In this document: in pieces, positions 1 to 5,538 of the stretch
How positions within the stretch are numbered: the stretch's first letter is position 1
Layout of the letters: each line of letters opens with the position of its first letter
NCBI GenBank assembly: GCA_027025255.1
Contig: JALVRC010000064.1
Coordinates: forward strand, 908-16,478
Origin: Caldifarciminota bacterium
Lineage (GTDB): Bacteria; Hydrothermota; Tepidihabitantia; B3-TA06; JALVRC01
Direction: 5' to 3'
DNA length: 15,571 nucleotides
Position numbers and translations under genes: made by a program
The notes under the pieces: model-generated
Seen by the model: only the letters and a program-made list of their open reading frames with translations
What the model was told of the DNA's origin: nothing
The model's database searches: none

Positions 1-274
1 ACCTAATTTTATGATTATAAAAAAAAGATCCGCTAGGTTTAATAACCCGATAAAGTTCATTTAACACATCAATTTGATTTTTTTGATATTCTTCCTCTGG
101 CAACTTATCTATAGCACCTTTATAAACTACATTATCTACAAGCCAACCTTTCTTATTCTCCATTTTATTGTATGGTGGAGATGTGACCCCCATATCAACA
201 AATTCATCTGGCAATTGTTTCAATATTTGAAGGGCATCCCCTTCAAAAACTTTATCCTCAAAGTTATTTATCAT
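1..274 (-). CDS. DNA methyltransferase (type II R-M), N-terminal part, cut by window edge
   Basis: The reading frame starts with ATG at 274 and runs off the window at position 1, giving the first 91 residues of a DNA amino-methyltransferase that would methylate the target of the adjacent nuclease. It carries TSPPYN (residues 31-36), the catalytic motif IV of N4-cytosine or N6-adenine methyltransferases, preceded by the usual short 'VFEGDALQIL..LPD..VD' lead-in and followed by 'VIKPSGSFFYNHK' (about residues 77-89). Motif IV coming first, before any FxGxG motif, suggests the beta-class order. SPPY is common in N4-cytosine enzymes, but the base cannot be decided here. A strong GGAGGT ribosome site sits about 8 nt upstream, inside the end of the nuclease gene, and the two genes overlap by 11 nt, so they should be co-translated. 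The AdoMet-binding and target-recognition parts lie outside the window. Confidence 0.9.
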   Translation of the reverse strand, partial: MINNFEDKVFEGDALQILKQLPDEFVDMGVTSPPYNKMENKKGWLVDNVVYKGAIDKLPEEEYQKNQIDVLNELYRVIKPSGSFFYNHKIR

Positions 275-926
275 CAGGTGCTACCTCCAGTAAAAATTTA
301 TAAAAAACACGAACTATATATTGTTTATGTTCTGTAAGTTCTGATTTTGGAAGTACAAAAAGGACCTTCATTCCCTTACAATTAATATAATATCTGTAAT
401 CAAAATTTGCACTTCTTAAAAATTGACCGCTTATATCCCCATGAGGAAATCTCTTTTGTAGTTGCTGATTTAATCTATCAGTAAATGTAGAGCACCCAAA
501 TGGGAACTCAATAATATAAATTAATTTTCCATCTACAAAACCACTAACAAGCATATGCAAATTTTCTTTTTTATCTCTTTTTAGTCTTTCATGTGTATAA
601 TCTGTAAAATTCCCTCCCCCATTCAATTTTCTTTTTCCACCGCTTCTTACATTCTTAGGTTTAGCTTCACACTTTATTGGCGTTCCATAAACACTTTGTT
701 TATATCCATTATACCCTATTTTACCCTCTCTGTGACTATATCCTGCAATTGAAACTGTAAGGAACTCCCGTAAAGTTGATGAATTTTTATCATTTATATA
801 CATTGTAATAAGGTCAATCAAAGTAGCCATTAGATTATTTTTAGATTTCCCAAGTAAATAGTCATTCAATGCTTTATCACTTCCTATAGCATACAGTTTT
901 ATGATTTCTGCTAATTCTCTATTCAT
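264..926 (-). CDS. type II restriction endonuclease, possibly MjaI-like
   Basis: A 220-residue protein directly upstream of, and overlapping, a DNA methyltransferase gene. That arrangement is the main evidence for a type II restriction enzyme. The sequence shows 'IKCEAKPKN' near residue 85, where E-x-K fits the end of a PD-(D/E)xK nuclease active site. Next comes a Gly-rich 'KLNGGGNFTDYT' segment and 'LVSGFVDGKLIYIIEFPF', which looks like a core beta-sheet. The overall look and size resemble the MjaI family (CTAG cutters) as I remember it, but this is recollection, not a search, so the specificity is open. The ATG at 926 is supported by AGGAG at 935-939. There is no signal peptide. The gene lies behind a strong promoter and micro-ORF cassette (995-1128) on the same strand. 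The co-transcribed methylase would protect host DNA. Confidence 0.75.
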   Translation of the reverse strand: MNRELAEIIKLYAIGSDKALNDYLLGKSKNNLMATLIDLITMYINDKNSSTLREFLTVSIAGYSHREGKIGYNGYKQSVYGTPIKCEAKPKNVRSGGKRKLNGGGNFTDYTHERLKRDKKENLHMLVSGFVDGKLIYIIEFPFGCSTFTDRLNQQLQKRFPHGDISGQFLRSANFDYRYYINCKGMKVLFVLPKSELTEHKQYIVRVFYKFLLEVAPDDK

Positions 927-941
927 CTTCTCATCTCCTCT

Positions 942-1022
942 TTATACAATTACCCACAACTCATTCATATCATCATTGCGCATATACTCCATATTTAGAA
1001 TGACATCCGCAGTAGTTCGCAT
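942..1022 (-). CDS. micro-ORF (26 codons) immediately upstream of the restriction gene
   Basis: ATG at 1022 follows a GAGGAAGG stretch by three bases and opens a 26-codon frame that begins MRTTADVIL and ends MNELWVIV. It overlaps the preceding micro-ORF (995-1066) in a different frame, and its stop at 942 sits just ahead of the restriction gene's ribosome site (935-939). The composition is protein-like (acidic, Asn/Met-rich, probably helical), but no family is recognised. It could be a leader peptide, the remnant of a longer gene, or untranslated. The second cassette copy at 2591-2683 does not preserve this frame: the matching ATG is ATA there and the frame closes after a few codons. That argues against a conserved protein. 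Confidence 0.3.
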   Translation of the reverse strand: MRTTADVILNMEYMRNDDMNELWVIV

Positions 1023-1066
1023 ATACCTTCCTCTGGATGCCCTTTATTCTTTGTTTCTCTGCTCAT
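995..1066 (-). CDS. micro-ORF / leader peptide of cassette copy A (23 codons)
   Basis: This tiny frame has the best translation signals in the region. AGGAGGT at 1072-1078 lies 5 nt before ATG (1064-1066), downstream of a perfect sigma-70 promoter. It encodes 23 residues starting MSRETKNKGHPEEG and stops at TAA (995-997). A related frame starting MSRETKNNGRTEGG occurs at 2591-2683 in the same position relative to an identical promoter layout: 11 of the first 16 residues agree, after which they diverge. No function is known to me. It may act as a leader peptide controlling the downstream R-M genes, or be the 5' stub of a gene displaced by what is now downstream. Confidence 0.4.
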   Translation of the reverse strand: MSRETKNKGHPEEGICELLRMSF

Positions 1067-1128
1067 ATATTACCTCCTGATATTTACTACAAGCCAAAAT
1101 ATTATACATATATTTCATATTTTGTCAA
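1015..1128 (-). repeat. control-cassette repeat, copy A (promoter + RBS + micro-ORF start)
   Basis: This block matches 2632-2755 on the same strand. By hand alignment the 71-nt part from AAATATC through the micro-ORF (1015-1085 against 2632-2702) has 62 identical positions. The promoter boxes are identical, and the spacer differences are all A/G transitions. Between TATAAT and the ribosome site the two copies differ in sequence and by about 10 nt in length. It ends before the downstream genes, which are unrelated. Confidence 0.8.
1101..1128 (-). promoter_or_regulatory. sigma-70 promoter, cassette copy A
   Basis: On the minus strand TTGACA (1123-1128) is followed by a 16-nt spacer and TATAAT (1101-1106). 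Both boxes match the housekeeping consensus perfectly. Transcription would run through the micro-ORFs into the restriction and methylase genes. The same layout, with a similar spacer, recurs at 2728-2755. Confidence 0.85.
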
Positions 1129-1307
1129 GGGAAAATTTTGTTTATCTACAAAACCATATATTCAACTAACACCCTTTAATTAACATTCTTTTAAATCCCA
1201 GAAAGAGCATATCCTCAAATTTATAAAAAACCTAAGTTTTAGAGCTGGTAATTTTTTTATATCCAAAAGATACAGGCTTTTCCTCTGCTTATTACTTTAA
1301 TATATTA

Positions 1308-1352
1308 GTATAACGGTTCAGTATATGAAGCGTTGGGCGTTTTTAAAACACC
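1308..1352. repeat. imperfect palindromes, attC-like boxes (tentative)
   Basis: AACG-G-TTCA, a 5-nt loop, then TGAA-G-CGTT (1312-1334) forms a stem with a single G/G mismatch. It is flanked by GTATAAC (1308-1314) and GTTGGGC (1332-1338). The second matches the integron R' box GTTRRRY; the first only partly fits RYYYAAC. A second hairpin, GGCGTTTT with AAAACACC, follows at once (1336-1352). The 31-nt span is shorter than typical attC sites and no integrase gene is in view, so this is structure seen rather than function shown. Confidence 0.35.
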
Positions 1353-1411
1353 TAATTTTCAATTTACTATGCCGTTTGTTAATATTCATAATATATCAGG
1401 TAACTATCACT

Positions 1412-1444
1412 CGCCTAATGCCTTATATACATTGTTGTGTGGCG
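1412..1444. repeat. imperfect inverted repeat
   Basis: CGCC (1412-1415) pairs with GGCG (1441-1444) and AATG pairs with CATT inside it, with an asymmetric bulge on the right arm. It lies about 60 nt from the palindromes at 1308-1352 and may belong to the same element. Confidence 0.35.
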
Positions 1445-1515
1445 TTTTTATTCCAATTTTCTATTCTAATTTTTAAACCGAATATTATCCATTTGGAAAG
1501 GGAATTAGAACCCAT

Positions 1516-2565
1516 TTAATTGTTATCTGTAATTATCTTTTGAATCATCTCATCTCTCATCTCGAAAAACCACTTGTGTGAATCAGAATAATCTAAATGA
1601 TTGCAATCACCTTCAAGAGGGCCATCTGCCGGTCCTGCGTAGATGAAACCTGTTGCTCCATTATTTATGTAAGTTTCTATATGGCACCTCATTTCGGATT
1701 TAGAGTTGAATGGCGGAAAATTATCCCAATAACAAGACGTACTTTCAGTATTCCCGACCCCAAATTCAGATATCCACAGTAAAGATGTTTTATCCTGCCA
1801 TTCTGTAAGCTTTTGATTAAAATCATAAAGTGCGTCCAAATTAGAACTTGGACATTCCGGAGAATAAATATCCATTCCAAGTCCTGCTCCTATTGATGCA
1901 GCATTAATTACCGGAAATGCCATAAAAAAATCTTCTCCTTGAAAGGTGTGAGTGCTTTTAAAAATAACCGGAACATCACCGACGAGTTTTTTCATTTCTT
2001 GTGCATACTCATTAAGCTTTTCTCCATATTGTTTATAGGTATATGTAGATGGCCAAAAAAAATCAACATCAATCTCATTCCATAAAAATATTGCTCTTAA
2101 ACCTTCTTTTTTTATTGCAGAGGCAAAAGGCTTCCATGAATTTATTATCTGCTCCTTAATATTATCATCAAACAGCTTTGATGCATCATACCCTTTTCCT
2201 TCAATAAAATCGCCTGGCATTCCTTTCATTATTAACACAGTATATGTGCCTCCATTACTCGTTATTTGAGTTGTATAATTATCTACAAATACGGGATCTT
2301 GAAATTCTCCCGAATCATTATCTAACCAAAAATGAAAATCGTTTATACCAAATCGATTTCCAGGAGCTATTGCAAAAGAAGTATAAGGGATATATGGTTG
2401 CTTATCCCAATACATTACCTTGTTTTGACTTATATACCAGTCATGTCCAAGGAAATTTCCGGAAGTTTGTGTTAATGTGCTATCCTCTGTAGTGATATTT
2501 TGTATAGAGCATCCTGCGACTCCAAAAATAAGATTGATGATCAATATAAATTTAATTAATTTCAT
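1516..2565 (-). CDS. lipoprotein with clan GH-A-like glycoside hydrolase barrel
   Basis: A 349-residue exported protein. Residues 1-19 form a signal peptide ending in the lipobox V-A-G-C, so Cys19 should be lipidated and the protein membrane-anchored outside the cytoplasm. The body reads as a (beta/alpha)8 glycosidase. 'IFLWNEID' places a candidate acid/base Glu164 right after Asn163. 'LLWISEFGVG' places a candidate nucleophile Glu267. Together these are the two strand-end glutamates of clan GH-A. Trp-rich segments (YWDKQPYIPY, FHFWLDND) could line a sugar site. No specific GH family or substrate can be named. The ATG at 2565 has only a weak GGA four bases upstream, in contrast with the strong site of the micro-ORF (2591-2683) that precedes it. 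It is transcribed from the promoter at 2728-2755 and possibly by read-through from nadA. The gene follows housekeeping genes and precedes an R-M system, so it is probably accessory. Confidence 0.7.
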   Translation of the reverse strand: MKLIKFILIINLIFGVAGCSIQNITTEDSTLTQTSGNFLGHDWYISQNKVMYWDKQPYIPYTSFAIAPGNRFGINDFHFWLDNDSGEFQDPVFVDNYTTQITSNGGTYTVLIMKGMPGDFIEGKGYDASKLFDDNIKEQIINSWKPFASAIKKEGLRAIFLWNEIDVDFFWPSTYTYKQYGEKLNEYAQEMKKLVGDVPVIFKSTHTFQGEDFFMAFPVINAASIGAGLGMDIYSPECPSSNLDALYDFNQKLTEWQDKTSLLWISEFGVGNTESTSCYWDNFPPFNSKSEMRCHIETYINNGATGFIYAGPADGPLEGDCNHLDYSDSHKWFFEMRDEMIQKIITDNN

Positions 2566-2590
2566 ATTTCCATTTTTTAATTATTATATT

Positions 2591-2683
2591 TTATTTATTA
2601 GTAATGCCACAAACTCGTTTATATAAGAACTGTTCGTATATACCTCCCTCTGTGCGTCCATTATTCTTTGTTTCTCTACTCAT
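2591..2683 (-). CDS. micro-ORF / leader peptide of cassette copy B (30 codons)
   Basis: ATG at 2683 lies 5 nt after AGGAGGT (2689-2695), downstream of a perfect TTGACA-N16-TATAAT promoter. The frame gives 30 residues starting MSRETKNNGRTEGGIY and ending VCGITNK, with TAA at 2591-2593. The N-terminal half resembles the micro-ORF at 995-1066, whereas the C-terminal half is different. The stop lies 25 nt before the lipoprotein start, which lacks a good ribosome site of its own. Re-initiation after this micro-ORF would therefore be a plausible control point. No family is recognised. Confidence 0.4.
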   Translation of the reverse strand: MSRETKNNGRTEGGIYEQFLYKRVCGITNK

Positions 2684-2755
2684 ATACTACCTCCTGATAT
2701 TTTTTTTCACTAAATAAGAAACAGTATATTATATACACACTTCACATTTTGTCAA
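2632..2755 (-). repeat. control-cassette repeat, copy B (promoter + RBS + micro-ORF start)
   Basis: Same-strand match to 1015-1128: identical -35, -10 and AGGAGGT boxes, and 62 of 71 positions identical from AAATATC into the micro-ORF. It sits directly between the nadA stop (2770) and the lipoprotein gene. Confidence 0.8.
2728..2755 (-). promoter_or_regulatory. sigma-70 promoter, cassette copy B
   Basis: On the minus strand TTGACA (2750-2755), a 16-nt spacer and TATAAT (2728-2733) match the consensus fully. It begins 15 nt beyond the nadA stop codon and would drive the micro-ORF and the glycosidase lipoprotein. Confidence 0.85.
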
Positions 2756-2769
2756 GAAAAAGAATTTAT

Positions 2770-3678
2770 TTATCTTACAGCAAGCATTCTCTCTATGGCA
2801 AGGCGGGCTTTGTCTCTAATAGCATTGGGCACATCAACCTTATAAACATTATCCCTTAAACTTATTAAAATCTTCTCAAGTGTTATCTTCGCCATATTTA
2901 CACATATAGCATTGTTAGACAGAGGAATATACCTTAAATGTGGATTTTCTTTCTTTAATCTGTTTATCATGTTTTTTTCTGTTCCCACAATAACTGCTCC
3001 TTCATTCATCTTTTTAACGTATGAGACCATACCACCTGTGGATGCTACCTCATCAGAGCTTTCTATCAACTCCATTGGTGATTCCGGATGAATTATTACC
3101 TTTGCCTCAGGGTTAGAAGAACGTTTATACTCAAGCATATCTATACTTAAACCGTCATGTACAGGGCAATAACCATCTACCGGAATAATCTCTTTATCTG
3201 TATGCTTCTGTACGTATGCAGCAAGATGTTTATCCGGTAAAAATACAACCCTTTTTTCCTTTAATGAATTTACAATCCTTACAGCATTAGCAGAAGTACA
3301 GGTTATATCTACCTCTGCTTTTACCTCAGCTGTTGTGTTAACATAGGCCACGAATGCGGCATCAGGATAGCGCTCTCTTAATTGTCTAATCTTTTGCTTG
3401 CTAATCATAGAAGCCATAGGGCATAATGCGTTTGCATCAGGAATAAGTACGGTTTTCTCTGGTGCAAGTATCTTGGTTGTTTCTGCCATGAATTTAACAC
3501 CTGCAAAAACAACGATCTCTTCTTTTAACCCTGCTGATATACGTGCCAGTTCTAAAGAATCTCCTACAAAATCAGCAATAGCCTGAATACTCCCACTTTG
3601 ATAATTGTGAGCGAGTATTACTGCATTTCGTTTTTCTTTAAGAAAATCTATTTCTGATATCATATTTTCATTTTTCAT
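2770..3678 (-). CDS. nadA: quinolinate synthase A
   Basis: NadA condenses iminoaspartate with dihydroxyacetone phosphate to quinolinate, the pyridine-ring step of de novo NAD synthesis, using an oxygen-sensitive [4Fe-4S] cluster in the cytoplasm. The 302-residue length is that of the compact thermophile/archaeal-type enzyme. Three cysteines with the expected spacing, Cys86 (DANALCPMA), Cys171 (GYCPVHD) and Cys259 (NAICVNMAK), should hold the cluster. Other family segments are 'ILAHNYQ', 'DSLELA', 'FMAETTKIL', 'TCTSANAV' and 'HPESP'. The ATG at 3678 follows GAGGAG and overlaps the end of lipA by 11 nt. nadB and nadC are not in this window, so iminoaspartate must come from elsewhere (NadB or aspartate dehydrogenase). 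It is the last gene of the long string; no hairpin terminator is visible after it. Confidence 0.97.
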   Translation of the reverse strand: MKNENMISEIDFLKEKRNAVILAHNYQSGSIQAIADFVGDSLELARISAGLKEEIVVFAGVKFMAETTKILAPEKTVLIPDANALCPMASMISKQKIRQLRERYPDAAFVAYVNTTAEVKAEVDITCTSANAVRIVNSLKEKRVVFLPDKHLAAYVQKHTDKEIIPVDGYCPVHDGLSIDMLEYKRSSNPEAKVIIHPESPMELIESSDEVASTGGMVSYVKKMNEGAVIVGTEKNMINRLKKENPHLRYIPLSNNAICVNMAKITLEKILISLRDNVYKVDVPNAIRDKARLAIERMLAVR

Positions 3679-4546
3679 TATTCTCCTCTTTGTACATGTT
3701 TACTCTTTTATAAGCATTATATGCATCAAAAGAACTTCTTACAAAAGGTCCGGAAACTACTACTTTAATCCCCTCCTGAAGAGCTCTTTCTTTTATCATT
3801 TCAAACTCCTCAGGCGTATAGTATTTCTTAACGTCAAGCTGTTTCTTACTCGGTTGTAGGTATTGTCCTACTGTTAAAATATCTACTCCTACAGAGGCTA
3901 AATCTCTAACTGTTTCATAAATCTCAATAAGCGTCTCCCCAAGCCCCACCATAATTCCGGATTTTGTTATGATTTGAGGATTTATAGCCTTTAAGGTTTT
4001 TAAAACATCCATACTTTTTTCATATAAAGATCGTCTATCCCGAACAAAAGATGTAAGTCTTCTCACCGTCTCAATATTATGGGCAACAACATCAGGGCCT
4101 TCTCTAATAACCATTTCCAAGAGCTTCCTATCACCATTAAAATCAGGGATCAAAGGTTCTACAAAAACATCCTCTATTGTTTTTAAGGATTTTATTGTCC
4201 TTGCAAAAATATACGCCCCTCCATCCACTAAATCATCTCTATCAACGGATGTCAAAACAACGTAGTGCATACCCAATTCTCTAATTGCCTTAGATACTCT
4301 TTCAGGTTCACTCTCATCAACAACACCTTTTGGATTTCCTGTCTTAACATTACAAAACCTACAATGCCTGGTACAAATATCTCCAAGAATCATTACTGTT
4401 ACAGAAGCCTGCTTCCAGCAATGCCATCGATTCGGGCACTTAGCCTCCTCACAGACACTGTATAAGGAAAACTTCCTTAAAGTACGTTCTACATTAAGAT
4501 ATGCTCCGGGTTTTCTTAAAGGAATTTTAAGCCAGGAAGGTTTCAT
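3668..4546 (-). CDS. lipA: lipoyl synthase
   Basis: A radical SAM enzyme that inserts two sulfur atoms into protein-bound octanoyl groups to make lipoate. At 292 residues it is normal length. The auxiliary, sacrificial cluster is held by C-x4-C-x5-C (Cys32, Cys37, Cys43; CEEAKCPN). The radical SAM cluster is held by C-x3-C-x2-C (Cys58, Cys62, Cys65). Near the C terminus 'VRSSFDAY' supplies the conserved Ser that ligates the auxiliary cluster. ATG at 4546 starts inside the end of lipB (20-nt overlap), and the gene ends inside nadA. Directly following lipB, it forms the de novo lipoylation pair that would modify 2-oxoacid dehydrogenase E2 or glycine cleavage H protein; those targets are not in view. 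Confidence 0.98.
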   Translation of the reverse strand: MKPSWLKIPLRKPGAYLNVERTLRKFSLYSVCEEAKCPNRWHCWKQASVTVMILGDICTRHCRFCNVKTGNPKGVVDESEPERVSKAIRELGMHYVVLTSVDRDDLVDGGAYIFARTIKSLKTIEDVFVEPLIPDFNGDRKLLEMVIREGPDVVAHNIETVRRLTSFVRDRRSLYEKSMDVLKTLKAINPQIITKSGIMVGLGETLIEIYETVRDLASVGVDILTVGQYLQPSKKQLDVKKYYTPEEFEMIKERALQEGIKVVVSGPFVRSSFDAYNAYKRVNMYKEENNEK

Positions 4547-5213
4547 CTCTTATAATAAACCTTTTCTTAAATACATAAGAAAATATCTCTACTATCTTTT
4601 CCATTATTTTATCTATATCCAATTTCCTTCCTAACAGACGTTCCATAGATGCAACCCCCTTGTTTTTCAATCCGCATGGCACGATACCTTTAAAAAAACT
4701 CAGATCAGTATTAACATTGAATGCAAAACCATGATATGTAACCCATCTCTTAACAGCTATTCCAATAGCAGTTATTTTATCCTCTCCAACCCAGACCCCT
4801 GGTAATTTAATATCAGTACTTGCCTGTATACCGTAAGCATTAAGTAAAATAGTAAAAACCTTCTCCATGTTTTCTATAAAGCTCCTTATACCACCAAGTT
4901 TGTTTTTCAATAAAAAGATAGGATAACCAACTATCTGTCCAGGTCCATGATATGTAACATCTCCCCCTCTTTCTATGTGAAATACCTCAATACCTTTTTC
5001 TCTTAATTGCTCGTCATTAAATAGTATATTTTGTCTATTACCATGTTTACCAAGAGTATATACATGATTATGCTCTAACAAAAGCAGTGTATCAGATATC
5101 TCTCCTCTGATACGTTTCTCTACGAGCCTTTTTTGAATATCCCATGCAAAAGAATAACTTACCAAACCAGGGAATCTGTACAGGTTACTATCTGTAGTAT
5201 ATAAATCTTCCAC
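4527..5213 (-). CDS. lipB: lipoyl(octanoyl) transferase
   Basis: LipB moves octanoate from acyl carrier protein to lipoyl domains, the step before LipA. Family marks are 'LLLEHNHVYTLG', 'RGGDVTYHGPGQ', 'PGVWVGEDKITAIGI' and 'HGFAFNVN.DL'. Counting from the chosen start, the catalytic Lys is about residue 146 (GEDK) and the acyl-thioester Cys about residue 180 (VPCGL). The frame is open upstream to a GTG at 5285, but that would overlap the zinc-ribbon gene by 98 nt and add residues with no LipB counterpart. I chose the GTG at 5213 (228 residues, 26-nt overlap), which leaves a normal 'LYRFPGLVSYSFAWDIQ' N terminus. A TTG at 5165 is also possible. No strong ribosome site precedes 5213, so translation may depend on coupling to the upstream gene. 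Confidence 0.93.
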   Translation of the reverse strand: MEDLYTTDSNLYRFPGLVSYSFAWDIQKRLVEKRIRGEISDTLLLLEHNHVYTLGKHGNRQNILFNDEQLREKGIEVFHIERGGDVTYHGPGQIVGYPIFLLKNKLGGIRSFIENMEKVFTILLNAYGIQASTDIKLPGVWVGEDKITAIGIAVKRWVTYHGFAFNVNTDLSFFKGIVPCGLKNKGVASMERLLGRKLDIDKIMEKIVEIFSYVFKKRFIIRDETFLA

Positions 5214-5538
5214 AGTTAGGACAGGTTTTAACCCCACCTCTACCCGATACCAGGCCTGAAGGTATACTTGCGAAACAACCTCCACAGAATCCTTTATTTA
5301 AAACTGGTACTACGACGCTGTTTTTGTATTTTTTTCTCATAATTTCATACTGTTCCAATAGATGTTTATCAAGTTTTGCAATAATGCTCTTGCGTTCTTG
5401 TTCAAGCAAATCGCGATAATTCTCTTTCAGTTTAAATCCGATTTTATTATAGGCAGACTTTAAATCTTCACTTTCTAACTCATCAAGAGCGATATCTATC
5501 TGTTGTAACTTGATAAGAGAAACTAAAACATCATTCAT
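5188..5538 (-). CDS. short C4-type zinc-ribbon protein (DUF164-like)
   Basis: A 116-residue protein with a helical N-terminal half ('LIKLQQIDIALDELE' and further Lys/Glu/Leu-rich helix to about residue 75). At its C terminus is a zinc ribbon with Cys85/Cys88 (CGGC) and Cys106/Cys109 (CPNC), ending GRFIYYR. The 'L..LQ.ID' start and the CxxC...CPNCGRxxY end are those of the bacterial coiled-coil zinc-ribbon family (PF02591 type), whose members are usually about 240 residues. Here the central coiled coil is mostly missing. The family is thought to bind nucleic acid or help membrane or ribosome-linked processes, but the function is not settled. It overlaps the PTS IIA stop by 4 nt (ATGA), and lipB starts inside it. 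Confidence 0.75.
   Translation of the reverse strand: MNDVLVSLIKLQQIDIALDELESEDLKSAYNKIGFKLKENYRDLLEQERKSIIAKLDKHLLEQYEIMRKKYKNSVVVPVLNKGFCGGCFASIPSGLVSGRGGVKTCPNCGRFIYYR

Larger units (their letters stand above)
1131..1515. other. gene-free interval with imperfect inverted repeats
   Basis: No convincing gene is seen on either strand. A 64-codon plus-strand frame (1325-1519) has no ribosome site and an unlikely Phe/Ile/Leu/Cys composition. The interval holds clustered inverted repeats at 1312-1334, 1336-1352 and 1412-1444, and an 8-bp pair (1464-1471 with 1503-1510) just beyond the end of the glycosidase gene. That pair has a 31-nt loop and no U-run, so it is a poor intrinsic terminator. The stretch 1131-1300 shows only AT-rich sequence. 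Confidence 0.6.

Noticed and set aside
74..337. 87-codon open frame on the plus strand
   Set aside because: Antisense to the methyltransferase and the end of the restriction gene, both of which have motifs and ribosome sites on the minus strand.
1464..1510. Possible terminator of the glycosidase gene (8-bp inverted repeat)
   Set aside because: The loop is 31 nt, the stem is AT-only apart from one pair and no U-run follows, so it does not meet the pattern of an intrinsic terminator.
1325..1519. 64-codon plus-strand frame
   Set aside because: No ribosome site or promoter, hydrophobic and Cys/His-rich composition, and it spans the inverted repeats; more likely chance translation of a repeat element.
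2756..2769. Terminator after nadA
   Set aside because: Only AT-rich sequence without an inverted repeat is seen, and the next promoter begins at once.
5214..5285. Longer lipB start at GTG 5285
   Set aside because: It would add 24 residues with no LipB counterpart and overlap the zinc-ribbon gene by 98 nt, over codons that encode that gene's own cysteines. An AAGGA a few bases upstream keeps it possible but unlikely.
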